Shown here piece after piece: positions 26,001 to 35,800 of a stretch of 64,000 nt of DNA (position 1 is the first letter of the stretch; each line of letters begins with the position of its first letter). A program made the position numbers and the translations under genes. The notes under the pieces were generated by a model. It was not told where the DNA came from. It did not search any database and worked only from the letters and a program-made list of their open reading frames with translations. Source of the stretch: Bacteroidales bacterium (GTDB lineage Bacteria; Bacteroidota; Bacteroidia; Bacteroidales; UBA932); assembly GCA_017477465.1 (NCBI GenBank), contig JAFUVU010000053.1, positions 1 through 64,000 of the forward strand, in the 5' to 3' direction.

Positions 26001-26173
26001 TCTTCGGCCGATGCGCCCGGATACGAGCTCATCACCATGATGACGTTGGACTCAACGTCGGGGAAGTTGTCCACAGGCAGGCGCATGAGGGCGAAAACGC
26101 CCAGGATGGCGAATGCCAGGAACAGGAGTCCGGTGGTTACCGGATTGTTGACGGCTGTTCTGTAGATACTCAT
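23081..26173 (-). CDS. RND multidrug efflux pump, inner-membrane transporter
   Basis: AcrB/HAE1-type proton-driven pump of 1030 residues with twelve predicted helices and two large periplasmic loops. N-terminus MSIYRTAVNNPVTTGLLFLAFAILGVFALMRLPVDNFPDVE is typical. Helix 4 carries the proton-relay region GMVVDDAIVVLENV (paired Asp), and helix 10-11 has GIVVKNGIVLIDY. It is the third gene of outer-membrane channel, adaptor, pump, and overlaps the adaptor by 4 bases. Substrate cannot be read from sequence. Confidence 0.97.
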   Translation of the reverse strand: MSIYRTAVNNPVTTGLLFLAFAILGVFALMRLPVDNFPDVESNVIMVMSSYPGASAEDVENNLTKILENSLNGVANLKDITSNSRENISVLTLEFEYGTDIDEATNDVRDKLDMISQTLPDGASLPFLFKFSVDNMPIMILAATADQSVSALDKILDERVATPLARVSGVGTVSVAGAPKREIQVYCDPTKLEAYNLSIPAISQIIAAENRNIPSGSIDIGSDTYTLRIKKEFQDPSELLDVVLGNFGGSAVYLRDVARVVDDVEEKSQESYTNGTRGAQIIIQKQSGYNTVEVIKKVKEQMQQIERTLPADVKITTVVDNSNNILRTIGSLKETILITFLVVMLVVFLFLGRLKGTLIVVLSIPIALLASLLYLFATGNTLNIISMSALSIAIGMVVDDAIVVLENVTSHLERGEKPKEAAVHGTAEVGISVIASTLTMLCVFLPLTMISGMAGIMFRQLGWIVSIIMIVSTTAALTLVPMLCSQLMDNKPTTNKLYKAVFGPVNKALDAISAGYSRLIDWCMRHKKWILAGAIVVFIGVMALYVPNMKTEYFPNSDSGRMQASIELPIGTAQDVTRDVAARIYEKLAADIPEIQVLSYRFGQADSDNAFASMQQNGTYLITMNINVGSMENRKRSVSELADIVRADLRLFPEINKFNVSEGGGMGGRASVQLEIYGYDFTETEEAARAVRERMMESGLFAQAILSRDQYTPEYEVDFDREKLALNGLSSVTAAAAVSAAMSGSVGSYYREDGEEYNIRVRYAPEFRTSIEDIENIVIYNAQGRGMKVKDLGSIVESKVPPTIQRKNRDRYIMVTGIMTQGKALSDGVEAVTQLLNDNPLPVGMSWRIGGDYENQQDMFSDMILLALLIIILVYMVMASQFESFMGPFVIMFSIPFALVGVAIGNMVGNLAVGVMSLIGIIILLGIVVKNGIVLIDYTILLQERGYSVREASVAAARSRLRPILMTTLTTVLGMLPMALGRGEGSEMWRGLGTTVAWGLSISTLITLVLIPVLYCGFTEHRARRKAKKQ

Positions 26174-27189
26174 AGCACGTTCACCTTCACGCCGTCCTTA
26201 AGCGCAGCTTGACCTTTTACTACCACTTTGTCTCCGTCGTTCAGGCCTTCCAGTATCTCATACTCGGTGCCCATGTGGCGGCCCACTTTCACCGGCAGGT
26301 AACTTACCGTACCATCGGCCTTTAAGACATAGATGAAACGGGTGCCGGTGCCTTCCTGCTTGACGATGGCCTTGTCGGGGACGATGATGCTGCTGCGAGT
26401 GCCGAAGTTGACGGTGACGCGGGCATACATGCCGGGACGGAGGATGCGGTCGGTGTTGGAGACGGTCACTTCGGCCTTGAAGGTGTGGGTGGCGGCATCA
26501 ATCACAGGGTAGAGCCTTTCCACCTTGCCGTTGAAGACCCTGCCGGGGATGGCGTCCACGGTGAGGGTGACCTTGTCGCCCTTCTTGACGAGGGTGTATT
26601 CGCTCTCGGAAATGCCCACCAGGAGCTTCACGGGCACAACCTGCTGCACAACGTACAGCGGAGTGGTGACTGCGGCCATGTCCCCCACATCGAAATTACG
26701 TGCCGATACATAGCCGCTGATGGGGCTGCGGAGGATGGTGTTCTCCTTGACATTGGAGTAGTTGCTCTTGCGCACTTTGTAGCCAAGTTCGGCTGCTTCG
26801 AAATCGCTCTGGGAGACGCCGCCTTCGGCATAGAGGCTCTTTAGGCGCTCGTATTCCTGCTCGTCATTCTGGACCTGGAGTTCGAGCTGGTCCAGCTGGA
26901 GGCGGTCCATTTCGGCAAGTACTTGGCCTTTAACTACATAGTCGCCTACTTCCACGTTCATTTTGCGGATGCGGCCTCCGGTCTGGGAGACGATATTGTT
27001 GACCGCATACGCCTGAACGGTAGATGCATAGGAGCTCTCCTGAGGGACGTCGCGGGAAACGGCATTTGCAACCTCGACGTTTGGAACGGTCTGGGCGGGG
27101 GCGAGGGCGGCGGCAGGCTTGTTGCCGGAATTTCCGCCGCAGGACACTGCAGCAAGAACGACACTTATTAGCAGAATGTTCTTTTTCAT
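26170..27189 (-). CDS. RND efflux periplasmic adaptor (membrane fusion) lipoprotein
   Basis: A 339-residue lipoprotein: MKKNILLISVVLAAVSC with Cys17 lipidated. It has the lipoyl/barrel-sandwich halves (NNIVSQTGGRIRKMNVEVGDYVVKGQVLAEMD and ILRSPISGYVSARNFDVGD) flanking a short alpha hairpin (QNDEQEYERLKSLYAEGGVSQSDFEAAE), then beta-barrel and membrane-proximal domains. It couples the pump to the outer-membrane channel. Its stop overlaps the pump start by 4 bases. Confidence 0.95.
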   Translation of the reverse strand: MKKNILLISVVLAAVSCGGNSGNKPAAALAPAQTVPNVEVANAVSRDVPQESSYASTVQAYAVNNIVSQTGGRIRKMNVEVGDYVVKGQVLAEMDRLQLDQLELQVQNDEQEYERLKSLYAEGGVSQSDFEAAELGYKVRKSNYSNVKENTILRSPISGYVSARNFDVGDMAAVTTPLYVVQQVVPVKLLVGISESEYTLVKKGDKVTLTVDAIPGRVFNGKVERLYPVIDAATHTFKAEVTVSNTDRILRPGMYARVTVNFGTRSSIIVPDKAIVKQEGTGTRFIYVLKADGTVSYLPVKVGRHMGTEYEILEGLNDGDKVVVKGQAALKDGVKVNVL

Positions 27190-27198
27190 ATTGTATCT

Positions 27199-28707
27199 TT
27201 ATTTTTCTTCGGTGAAATCGTATCCCAGGGTCTGCTCAAGCGTAGCTTTGGCCGTCACGAAATTGTACACGGCCTGGGCTGCCTGCAGACGGGTCTGGGT
27301 GAGGGTGAGCTCGGTGTTGTTGAGGTCGGTGAGGGTGCTCTTGCCCACCTGATAGCTCTTGGAGGCTATGTCGTAGGCCTTTTCGGCGCTCTTGAGGGCC
27401 TCTTTGGCGGCATCGTAAGTCTTCATGGCCGTATCCATCGTGGAAAGGCTCTGACGAATGCCGATGCGAAGCTGCCTTTCGGTGTTTATGCGCTGGAGCT
27501 CAAGTTCATCGGCCTGGACGCGCGTCTGTTTGATAGAGTGGTAGCGCTGACCGCCGGAGAAGATGGGAATGCTGAGGGAGAATACCAGGGTGCTGGAAGG
27601 CAGCCATTTCCACTGGCTGAGGTTGAACTTGTCGCTCTGGGTGTAGTAGTTGTACGACACCTGCATCGCCAGCGAGGGGAGGTAGGCGTACTGTTGCATG
27701 CGGATCTGCTTGGCCAGCATCTCGGCCTGGGAGGCGAGCTGGCGCATTTGGGTATTGCGGTCCAGGGATGCTTCTGCGCCTTCGTTGAGGTCGTAGAACA
27801 TGTGCTCAGCATAGTCTTCAAGGCTGCCGACCACGTCCACGGGACGGTCAAGGTCGATGCCCATTACGGCTTTCAGCTGCCAGAGGGAAAGGTAGATGGC
27901 GTTCTCGGCGTTGAAGAGGTTGGGGATGGCGGCGGCCAGGCTGCTCTGGGCCCTTGCCATGTCCATGTCGGAGGCCTTTTTCACATTGTATCGGCTCTCT
28001 GTGAGTTTGTAATTCTGGACTGCGTTCTCATATACGGCGTTGTACACATCGTAGGAGGCCTTTGCCATAAGGGTGGCGAAGTATGCCTGTTTGACCGAGG
28101 TGACGGTGCCGAGGCGCGATTCGCGGGCCTTTTCAACTGCCAGTTCCACCTGGTCGCCGGTCAGACGCAGGCTTTCCCAGAGCTGTACGTTCACTATCGG
28201 CATTGAAGCGCTGAGGCCTAACTGAACCTGGTTGCGGCGGCCCATTTCGATGGGGTCGCTGGAGCTGGAGGCCGATTCTTCCGGCGTGGGAGCCACATAG
28301 GGGACAAACGGCGTGCTGGTGGCCTGGTAGAGCTGCTGGATATAGTACATTATCGGCTCGAAGGCGCTGGCCATCATGGAGGCCATGCCGCCGCCTGAAG
28401 AGCCCGACGAGGAGCTGTCATCGTCGGAGCCGAAGAACACCTTCTGCTTCTGGATGGCATAACTATACATCCCCGAGGCGTTTATCTGAGGGAAGAGAGC
28501 ACCGTACGAGCCCTTTTGGGCATATTTTTGGCGCTCGATTTCCATATCGGCCACTTTTACGGAGGTGTTTTCCGAGAGAGCTATTTTCAGGGCGTCGTCC
28601 AGACTTAGGACGAGGGTTGAATCTTTTGCAGGACGCTCAGTGCCTTGATACTGCGCCATTGCAGCTATGGGAGAAAGCAGCAAAAGCACAAGAAGACATC
28701 TTTTCAT
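27199..28707 (-). CDS. TolC-family outer-membrane efflux channel
   Basis: The start at 28707 (MKRCLLVLLLLSPIAAMAQ) yields a signal peptide; 502 residues. The OEP repeat structure is seen as long alpha-helical segments with LDDALKIALSENTSVKVADMEIERQK near the N-terminus and SYQVGKSTLTDLNNTELTLTQTRLQAAQAVYNFVTAKATLEQTLGYD at the end. An unusual Ser/Asp/Gly-rich stretch (about residues 80-145, with SDDDSSSSGSSGGGMASMM and ESASSSSDPIEMG) interrupts the first repeat where a surface loop is expected. It is the promoter-proximal gene of the efflux operon. Confidence 0.93.
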   Translation of the reverse strand: MKRCLLVLLLLSPIAAMAQYQGTERPAKDSTLVLSLDDALKIALSENTSVKVADMEIERQKYAQKGSYGALFPQINASGMYSYAIQKQKVFFGSDDDSSSSGSSGGGMASMMASAFEPIMYYIQQLYQATSTPFVPYVAPTPEESASSSSDPIEMGRRNQVQLGLSASMPIVNVQLWESLRLTGDQVELAVEKARESRLGTVTSVKQAYFATLMAKASYDVYNAVYENAVQNYKLTESRYNVKKASDMDMARAQSSLAAAIPNLFNAENAIYLSLWQLKAVMGIDLDRPVDVVGSLEDYAEHMFYDLNEGAEASLDRNTQMRQLASQAEMLAKQIRMQQYAYLPSLAMQVSYNYYTQSDKFNLSQWKWLPSSTLVFSLSIPIFSGGQRYHSIKQTRVQADELELQRINTERQLRIGIRQSLSTMDTAMKTYDAAKEALKSAEKAYDIASKSYQVGKSTLTDLNNTELTLTQTRLQAAQAVYNFVTAKATLEQTLGYDFTEEK

Positions 28708-28838
28708 ATACATACACACTAACAATAATAAGTTGCAGTTTTACTGCAATAATCACGCCTTGGCGCGACCGGAGGCGGCAAAGTTAGATAAAATATTTAA
28801 AAATAAACAATACGACGCAGTATATTCCCAATTATTAC

Positions 28839-28846
28839 TATCTTTG
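28839..28846 (+). promoter_or_regulatory. -7 box directly upstream of lgt (near-leaderless)
   Basis: TATCTTTG, a perfect match to TAnnTTTG, ends 7 bases before the lgt ATG at 28854. If transcription begins about 4 bases after the box, the leader is only about 4 nucleotides. Confidence 0.75.
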
Positions 28847-28853
28847 CGCTGTT

Positions 28854-29738
28854 ATGAGTCTGTTATTTGTCAATTGGAATATCGACCCCGCCATCCTGAG
28901 AATAGGCGGTTTCGAGCTCAGATGGTACTCGCTCCTTTTCGTGAGCGGCTTCATCCTGGGCTGGTTCATGATGAAGAGTTTCTTCCGCAGGGAAAAGATA
29001 AACGAGGCCCTTCTGGACCCCATGCTCTACATGCTGCTTATATGCACAATCGTAGGCGCCCGCCTGGGCCACTGCATCTTCTACCAGCCGGATTATTACT
29101 TCGGCAGCTGGGCCGGTTTCTGGGAAATATTCATGCCCTGGAAAGGCGGCCTCGCCAGCCACGGCGGCACCATCGCCATTGCCTTCGGCATACTCTGGTA
29201 CGTCCATAAATACGGCAAAAAGAACCACTTCGACGTGCTCTGGGTAATGGACCACCTCATGATTCCAATTGCTTTTGCCGCCTGCTTCATCCGCCTTGGA
29301 AACCTCTTCAACTCAGAGATTTACGGCGGTCCCACAGACCTTCCCTGGGGCTTTGTTTTCCAAAGAAACGGCGAAACAGTCCCCTGCCACCCCACCCAGC
29401 TTTATGAAGCCCTCACCTATCTGGTTCTCGGCCTTGTTCTGCTGTGGTTGTACTGGAATAAGCTGGACAAGATGTACCGAGGCTCTTTCGTCGGCATCTT
29501 CCTCATCGTGTGCTTCGGCAGCCGTTTCCTCATTGAATTCGTGAAAAACGACCAGGTGGAATTCGAGGCAAATATGGTCCTCAACATGGGACAGCTCCTC
29601 AGCATTCCCTTCGTGCTGTTCGGCATCGGCTTCCTTGTTTATGCCTTCGTAAAGAAGAATCCGGCCCGTGCAGTGCACCCGGAAGACAAGTCCAAAGTCA
29701 AGGAGCCCACTCACTTCGCCAGGCCCATCGGCAAATGA
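28854..29738 (+). CDS. lgt: Prolipoprotein diacylglyceryl transferase
   Basis: Transfers diacylglycerol from phosphatidylglycerol to the lipobox Cys, the first step for the lipoproteins seen in this window. The 294-residue membrane protein has about seven helices. Family motifs visible are GARLGHCIFYQ, KGGLASHGGTIAIAFG, the signature IRLGNLFNSEIYG and HPTQLYEALTYL. The C-terminal tail is basic and cytosolic. It overlaps the next gene by 4 bases (ATGA). Confidence 0.96.
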   Translation: MSLLFVNWNIDPAILRIGGFELRWYSLLFVSGFILGWFMMKSFFRREKINEALLDPMLYMLLICTIVGARLGHCIFYQPDYYFGSWAGFWEIFMPWKGGLASHGGTIAIAFGILWYVHKYGKKNHFDVLWVMDHLMIPIAFAACFIRLGNLFNSEIYGGPTDLPWGFVFQRNGETVPCHPTQLYEALTYLVLGLVLLWLYWNKLDKMYRGSFVGIFLIVCFGSRFLIEFVKNDQVEFEANMVLNMGQLLSIPFVLFGIGFLVYAFVKKNPARAVHPEDKSKVKEPTHFARPIGK

Positions 29739-30505
29739 GCGTAAAAGCCATCTTTTTTGACATTGACGGTACCCTGGTGCCCATCGGCCACCGGGGTATG
29801 TTGCCTTCTACGGTCAAGGCGCTGGATGCCGCGCGCCACGCCGGCGTCAAGCTTTTCGTGAATACCGGTCGGCCCAAATACTTCATTAACAATCTCTCGG
29901 ACTACCCCTTCGACGGTTACGTCTGCCTCAACGGCGGTCACGCAATTTACGAAGGTCGCACCATCCACAAACGCCCTTTGGAGCAGGAGGACGTGCGACG
30001 CATCATCCAGGTGGCATCGGCCAATAATCTGGCCTGCGCCGCTTTTGCCGAGGATCACCTCCGCCTCAGCTTCCACAACGACAGGGAAAGGCAGGTATCG
30101 GCCTCCATCAATGTCAGTTTCGACAGCGTCGGCCCCCTGGAGGAAATGGCCGACGAAGAGATTTTCCAATTCACGATTTACTGCACCGTGGAGGAGGAAA
30201 AGCTGTTCACGGGCCTCAAGAACGTCATTTTCCCCCGTTGGCTGGACATTTTCACCGACGTTGACCGTGCCGACAGCTCCAAGGCGCTGGGAATGCAGCA
30301 GGTTGCCGGCATTCTTGGCATCGGCATGGACGAGGTGATGGCCTTCGGCGACGGCGGCAACGACCTTCCCATGCTGCAGGCCGCCGGAATCAGCGTCGCA
30401 ATGGGCAACGCCGTCCCCGAAGTGCAAGCCGCCGCCACTTACGTCACCTCCGATGCAGCCGACGACGGCATCGCCCGCGCCCTCCGCCACTTCGGCATAA
30501 TCTAA
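29735..30505 (+). CDS. HAD-superfamily Cof-type phosphatase
   Basis: A 256-residue sugar- or nucleotide-phosphate phosphatase of the HAD IIB (Cof) group. Catalytic Asp pair is in FFDIDGTLVP (D9, D11), motif II NTGRPKYF, motif III Lys in SSKALGMQQV, and motif IV GDGGNDLPML. The cap domain lies between motifs II and III (about residues 85-190). Substrate unknown. Translationally coupled to lgt; the plus-strand unit ends at element A copy 4, convergent with pgk. Confidence 0.93.
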   Translation: MSVKAIFFDIDGTLVPIGHRGMLPSTVKALDAARHAGVKLFVNTGRPKYFINNLSDYPFDGYVCLNGGHAIYEGRTIHKRPLEQEDVRRIIQVASANNLACAAFAEDHLRLSFHNDRERQVSASINVSFDSVGPLEEMADEEIFQFTIYCTVEEEKLFTGLKNVIFPRWLDIFTDVDRADSSKALGMQQVAGILGIGMDEVMAFGDGGNDLPMLQAAGISVAMGNAVPEVQAAATYVTSDAADDGIARALRHFGII

Positions 30506-30615
30506 ACCTCGACACACAACCACCTGACAATCAGCCAAATATAAAAATCAAGTGTGACTTTTTGCCACACTTGATTTCAGTAAAACGCTGTGCTTGAGGC
30601 ACTTACGTGCCAAGG
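30506..30615. repeat. Element A copy 4
   Basis: The core AAATCAAGTGTG pairs with CACACTTGATTT within 30545-30577. The outer ends CCTCGACACACAAC (from 30507) and CTTACGTGCCAAGG (to 30615) are an imperfect pair. It lies between convergent HAD and pgk. Confidence 0.85.
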
Positions 30616-30619
30616 TTTG

Positions 30620-31873
30620 TTAGTCCTGGATTACTGCGATGCCGGGGAGGATTTTGCCTTCGATGGCCTCGAGCATTGCGCCGCCGCCGGTGGAGACGTA
30701 GCTCACCTTATCGGCATAGCCCATCTGGGTGACTGCGGCCACGGAATCACCGCCGCCGACGAGGGTGTAGGCACCGTTCTGGGTAGCTTCGGCAAGGTCT
30801 TCCGCAATCTGCAGGGTGCCTTTTGCGAAGTTGGGCAGCTCGAAAACGCCGACGGGACCGTTCCAGAGGATGGTCTTGGAAGCGAGGATGACTTTCTTCC
30901 AGGCCTCGAGGGTGACGGGAGCGGCGTCCATGCCTTCCCATTCAGGGTCGATGTTGTTGGTGTCGAAGATGCGGCGGGGCGTGTCGTTTTCGAAGGCCTG
31001 GCCGGCCACGGTCTGGATTGACAGATAAACGTTTACGCCTTTCTCCTTGGCCGTTGCGAGGATTTCGAGAGCGTCGGGAATGAGCTCGTCCTCATGCAGG
31101 CTTTGGCCGATCTTGCCGCCCTGAGCCTTGATGAAGGTATAACCCATACCGCCGCCGATGATAAGGTTGTCAACCTTGCCGACGAGGTTCTTCAGAACTG
31201 CGAGCTTGGAGCTGACCTTGGAACCGCCGATGATGGCAGTGAGGGGACGCTGAGCGTTCTTGAGAACATTGTCGATGGCTTTGATTTCGCCTTCCATCAG
31301 GTAGCCGAACATCTTGTCGTTGGGGAAGTACTCGGCGATGAGGGCGGTTGAAGCGTGGGCGCGGTGTGCGGTGCCGAAAGCGTCGTTGATGTAGCAGTCG
31401 GCATAGCTGGCGAGGGTCTTTACGAACTCCTTCTGGGAAGCCTTGACGGCAGCCTTTGCGGCTTTCTTTTCCTCGTCGGAGGCATCATCGGCAAGACCGC
31501 GGGGTTTGCCTTCTTCCTCGGCATAGTAGCGGAGGTTCTCAAGGAGGAGGGCCTCACCGGGTTTGAGGGCTGCGGCCTGCTCCTGGGCTTTCATGCAGTC
31601 TGGGGCGAACTGGACGGGAACGCCCAGGCATTCGCTTACGCGGCCCACGATGTGCTTGAGGGAGAACTTGGGATCCACTTTCTTGGGACGGCCCAGGTGG
31701 GACATGATGATGAGGGAACCACCTTCTGCGAGCACCTTCTTGAGGGTGGGCATGGCACGGCGGATGCGGGTGTCATCGGTGATTTCGAAATTTTCGTTCA
31801 GGGGGACGTTGAAATCTACGCGTACGATGGCTTTTTTGCCGGAGAAGTCGTACTTGTCAATGAATTGTTGCAT
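30620..31873 (-). CDS. pgk: Phosphoglycerate kinase
   Basis: Glycolytic ATP-forming step: 1,3-bisphosphoglycerate plus ADP gives 3-phosphoglycerate plus ATP. At 417 residues it has the substrate-binding [10 protein letters not shown] (from about residue 17), [12 protein letters not shown] and the nucleotide-binding end [13 protein letters not shown] with [14 protein letters not shown]. All are standard. It is monocistronic, divergent from the methyltransferase gene, with opposing -7 boxes in the 69-base gap. Confidence 0.98.
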   Translation of the reverse strand: MQQFIDKYDFSGKKAIVRVDFNVPLNENFEITDDTRIRRAMPTLKKVLAEGGSLIIMSHLGRPKKVDPKFSLKHIVGRVSECLGVPVQFAPDCMKAQEQAAALKPGEALLLENLRYYAEEEGKPRGLADDASDEEKKAAKAAVKASQKEFVKTLASYADCYINDAFGTAHRAHASTALIAEYFPNDKMFGYLMEGEIKAIDNVLKNAQRPLTAIIGGSKVSSKLAVLKNLVGKVDNLIIGGGMGYTFIKAQGGKIGQSLHEDELIPDALEILATAKEKGVNVYLSIQTVAGQAFENDTPRRIFDTNNIDPEWEGMDAAPVTLEAWKKVILASKTILWNGPVGVFELPNFAKGTLQIAEDLAEATQNGAYTLVGGGDSVAAVTQMGYADKVSYVSTGGGAMLEAIEGKILPGIAVIQD

Positions 31874-31907
31874 AATATGAATGTTGTTGTACTTTCGTAA
31901 GAGTCTG

Positions 31908-31925
31908 CAAATTTAACTATCTTTG
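31908..31925. promoter_or_regulatory. Divergent -7 boxes for pgk and the methyltransferase gene
   Basis: Minus strand TAAATTTG (31915-31908) serves pgk. Plus strand TATCTTTG (31918-31925) serves the gene starting at 31943. The two boxes are only two bases apart, so the promoters may compete. Confidence 0.6.
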
Positions 31926-31942
31926 CAGAAAATTCAAAAGAT

Positions 31943-32890
31943 ATGGCCGTCGAATATCCTGCCGATTATTGGAAAGACTATGAGCTTCTGGACTCCGGAA
32001 ACGGAGAAAAGCTGGAGCGCTTCGGAAAATATGTGCTAAGAAGACCCGAGCCCAAAGCCCTTTGGACCCCCTCGATGCCGGAGGCCGATTGGAAACGCCT
32101 CAGCCACGTGACCTTCCGTCCCGGGGCAGGATTCGGCAAAGCAGGAAAAGAGGACAGCGGCACCTGGGAGCGCAGCAAAAAGATGGAAGACCAGTGGGGC
32201 ATAGTCTATAACGGCTGCCCGGATCCGGAAACCCACGCAGCAAGCGACCTGCACCTCAGTCTCCGCCTCGGCCTCACATCTTTCAAGCACGTCGGCGTAT
32301 TCCCCGAGCAGGCCCCCAACTGGGAGTTCATCTTCAAGGAGACCTCCCGCCTCGCACGCATACATAAGGCCAACGGGCTTCCCGCTCCGCGCATTCTCAA
32401 CCTCTTCGCCTACACCGGCGCCGCATCGCTGGCCGCAAAATGCGCAGGGGCCGATGTCACCCACCTGGATTCGGTTCGGCAAGTAGTCACCTGGGCCCGC
32501 GAAAACATGGAACGCAGCGGCCTGGACGGCATCCGCTGGGTGGTGGAAGACGCCCTGAAATTCGCCCGCCGCGAAGCCAAGCGCGGCAACAAGTACGACG
32601 GCATAATCCTCGACCCTCCGGCCTACGGCCATGGCCCGGACGGCGAAAAGTGGAAGCTGGACGAGCTTCTCTTCGGCCTGCTGCAGAATGTATCGGCCAT
32701 ACTATCCGAGAGGGACGCATTCATGGTCCTCAACCTTTATTCCAACGGCTATAGCGCCGCCCTTGGAGAAACCGTAGTGCGCGAAGCCTTCCGCGGCGAC
32801 TTCCGCGAAATGACCTCCGGCGAGCTTGCCTTTAACGACAGCTTCGGCAAGATCCTCCCCCTAAGCATCTACGTCCGCCTGAAGCGCTAG
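31943..32890 (+). CDS. Class I SAM-dependent methyltransferase, RlmI/PUA-less type
   Basis: A 315-residue protein with motif I ILNLFAYTGAASLAA (about residues 152-166) and catalytic-region motif IILDPPAYGHG (DPPxY). The DPPAY motif points to N- or C5-methylation of a base in rRNA, close to the RlmI/RlmL group. The N-terminal part (GKYVLRRPEPKALW) is typical of the Bacteroidetes form. No PUA domain is seen. Exact target is not assigned. It converges with the DUF2723 gene, overlapping it by 4 bases at the 3' ends. Confidence 0.88.
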   Translation: MAVEYPADYWKDYELLDSGNGEKLERFGKYVLRRPEPKALWTPSMPEADWKRLSHVTFRPGAGFGKAGKEDSGTWERSKKMEDQWGIVYNGCPDPETHAASDLHLSLRLGLTSFKHVGVFPEQAPNWEFIFKETSRLARIHKANGLPAPRILNLFAYTGAASLAAKCAGADVTHLDSVRQVVTWARENMERSGLDGIRWVVEDALKFARREAKRGNKYDGIILDPPAYGHGPDGEKWKLDELLFGLLQNVSAILSERDAFMVLNLYSNGYSAALGETVVREAFRGDFREMTSGELAFNDSFGKILPLSIYVRLKR

Positions 32891-35800
32891 GAGAGGTCGA
32901 GGGAGTCCTCGGGGCTTTTTTCCAGGCCGTAGGCTGTGCCTGTGGCGGCGTGGAGGATGGCCTCCAGGCCTTCTATCATGGCATCGCTGAGCTCTTTGTC
33001 GCCGTACTGTTTGCAAACGTCGGAGATGTACAGGAGCACGCGGCTGGAGGTCTCGAACTCGCTTTGGCCGAGGGTGCCCCATTCGAGGAAGAATCCGGCG
33101 GTCTGCAGAAGTTCATCACCCATTCTTGCGGCAAGGTCGCGGGCCTTTGCCGATTCACCCAGATAGTAATAATTCTCAATCATCTGAGCCACCATGTAGT
33201 CGTTTCCGGCGAAGCCAAGGGAGACGGTTTCCAGCGGGAAATTCTGCTCCGGGAAGCGCTGCTGGCACAAATCCATGATTTCCAGGGCTTTCTCGTCTTC
33301 ATGAGCGTCGATAAGGGCATTGGCGACGGTAAGGAAAAGCTGCCGCTGCGACAGCACGCCAAGGAAGGTATAGACGTTTTGGTAATCCACGAACCAGTCG
33401 GTACGGGAAACGGCGTCCCATTTATAGAGGTTCTTCACCTTGTCATACAGCTCCAGCGCATCCACCTTGCCGGCATCGGTGGTGGAAATCTTATTGCGGA
33501 TAGGCGTGAAGCGGTAGGAGAATCCGTCGTACATAAGGTAATCCTTAATGCCGATATTAAGATCGCCACCCATATTCAGAAGGCTCAAAGGCCTGTCCCA
33601 CTGATAGTTGGAGAGCAGATCAAGCATGAACAGCTCCGGCTTGGAGACATAGTTCTTGTCCTTGGACATGGTGAGCATTATCTGGTCGGGAATCTCGTCG
33701 GCCATTGACTCGGGGACTATGCCGTATTTGAGGCAGTTCTCCTTGTTCACCGGGATGACGATGTTGCGGGCGCAGATGAAATCCAGCTTCAGGCCGCCTT
33801 CAAGCGCAACCTTCATCTTGGGATCCTTGAATACTGACATCACGTCGGACAGCAGCATGGGCGATCCGTCGTCGTAAGCGATATAGACGAACTCGTTGGT
33901 GCCGTACAGGTACTGGGAAGCCGGCACGGTTAGCGGCAGCGGCTTGCTTTCGTTGCTGGCCCATTTCATTTGGTCGATGTACCAGTCAGTGCCTAACAGC
34001 GAGGTGTTTACGACACGCACGTCGGTGCGGACGCCCTCAATCTCCTGGGCGTACCAAAGCGGGAAAGTATCATTGTCGCCGTGCGTTACCAGAAGGCCGT
34101 TCTTCCCTACCGAATTAAGGTAGTTCGAGGCCATCTCCACCGAAGTGTAGCGGTGCGAACGGTCGTGGTCGTCCCAGTTCTGGGCGGCCATCAGCGCAGG
34201 CACTCCAAGACACAGGGCCGATACGCCCACGGCCAGCCCCTTGGCAGGGACTTTGTTCTTGAAGGCATCGGCAAGCCATTGATACAGAGCCGCTACACCA
34301 AGGCCGATCCATATACAGAACATATAGAACGAGCCGGCGTAGGCATAGTCCCTCTCGCGCACCTGGTACGGCGGCTGATTGAGGTACAGCACGATGGCGA
34401 TGCCGGTCATGAAGAACATCAGGCACACCAGCCAGCTGCCGCGCTTGTCCCTGTCGAACTGGAAAACAAGGCCAAGAAGGCCCAGGAGCAGCGGCAGGAA
34501 GAAGTAGTGGTTCTTGCCTTTGTTGTCCTTCAGCGGGGCGGGAGCGTCGGACTGGTCGCCCAGGCGCAGAGCGTCCAGGAAGCCGATGCCGCTTTCCCAG
34601 TTGCCGTAGAACACATTGCCGGGAACGGGGCTGTGAATCTCGTTCTGACGGCCTACGAAGTTCCACATGAAGTAGCGCCAGTACATCCAGTTGAGCTGAT
34701 AGTCAAAGAAATAGCCAAGATTGGCGCCGAAGGAAGGCTTGCGGTGCTTTGCGCCTTTCACGCGCGTTCCCTTGCCCTGGGTGTACATTTCGTAGAAATC
34801 CACGTAGCGAGGGTCGGCCGATGACCACATTCTGGGGAAGAGCATCTTGCCTTCGGGCTTATAGGCTGCGTCGGCGGGAGCATCGGCATGGATGTATTTG
34901 CCGTTAAGAGGCGCCCAGTATTTGCCTTGCTTGAGGTCGTAGGGAGCGTCGAAATATTGGCCGTAAATGAGCGGCGTGGAGCCGTACTGCTCACGGCTCA
35001 AGTAACGGACAAGGGTGTAGGGGTTGTCGGGCTGATATTCGTTGGTGGGGGTCTTGACGCTGGAGCGGATAATCACTATGGAGAAAAGCGAAAAGCCTAT
35101 CACCAAGGTGGTTACGCACAGCATCACGGTATTCAGGAACACCCGGCCTTTCTTCAGAGTAGCGAAAAGCGACCAGAAGCACAGGACGAGAAGCGCCACC
35201 ATGAAGAAGAGCGCGCCGCTGTTGTACGGCAAGCCGAATCCGTTCACGAAAATGCGGTCGAAGAAAGCCGCCAGCTTCGGAAGATACGGGATGAAGAGGT
35301 ACACCAGCAGGAACTCGATAACCACGCCGATACCGAAGATGAGCAGCAATTTCTTGAAAGGCAGTTTTTTATCTTCGTTTTTCCGGTAATAGTACATGAA
35401 TACGAAGGCCGGAATCGTAAGAAGGTTCAGAAGGTGTACGCCGATACTAAGGCCCATTAAGAAGGCTATGAGCACGATCCAGCGGTTGGAGTGGGGCTCG
35501 TCGGCAGTTTCGTACCATCTGCACATTGCCCAGAAGACGAGGGCGGTGAAAAGGGACGACATTGCGTACACCTCGCCCTCCACTGCGCTGAACCAGAAGG
35601 TGTCGGAGAAGCAATAAGCCAAGGCGCCCACAGCGCCGGAGCCGAGGATGGCGATGGCTTGTCCCACAGACAGCCGGTCGGAGCCGGCTGTGACGGACAC
35701 AGCTCCCTCTCCTTCTGTCATTCCCGGCTTTCCTCCTTCTGTCATTCCCGGCTTGACCGGGAATCCAAAGAGCCTTTTGGCAAAAAAGACTATTGTGAAA

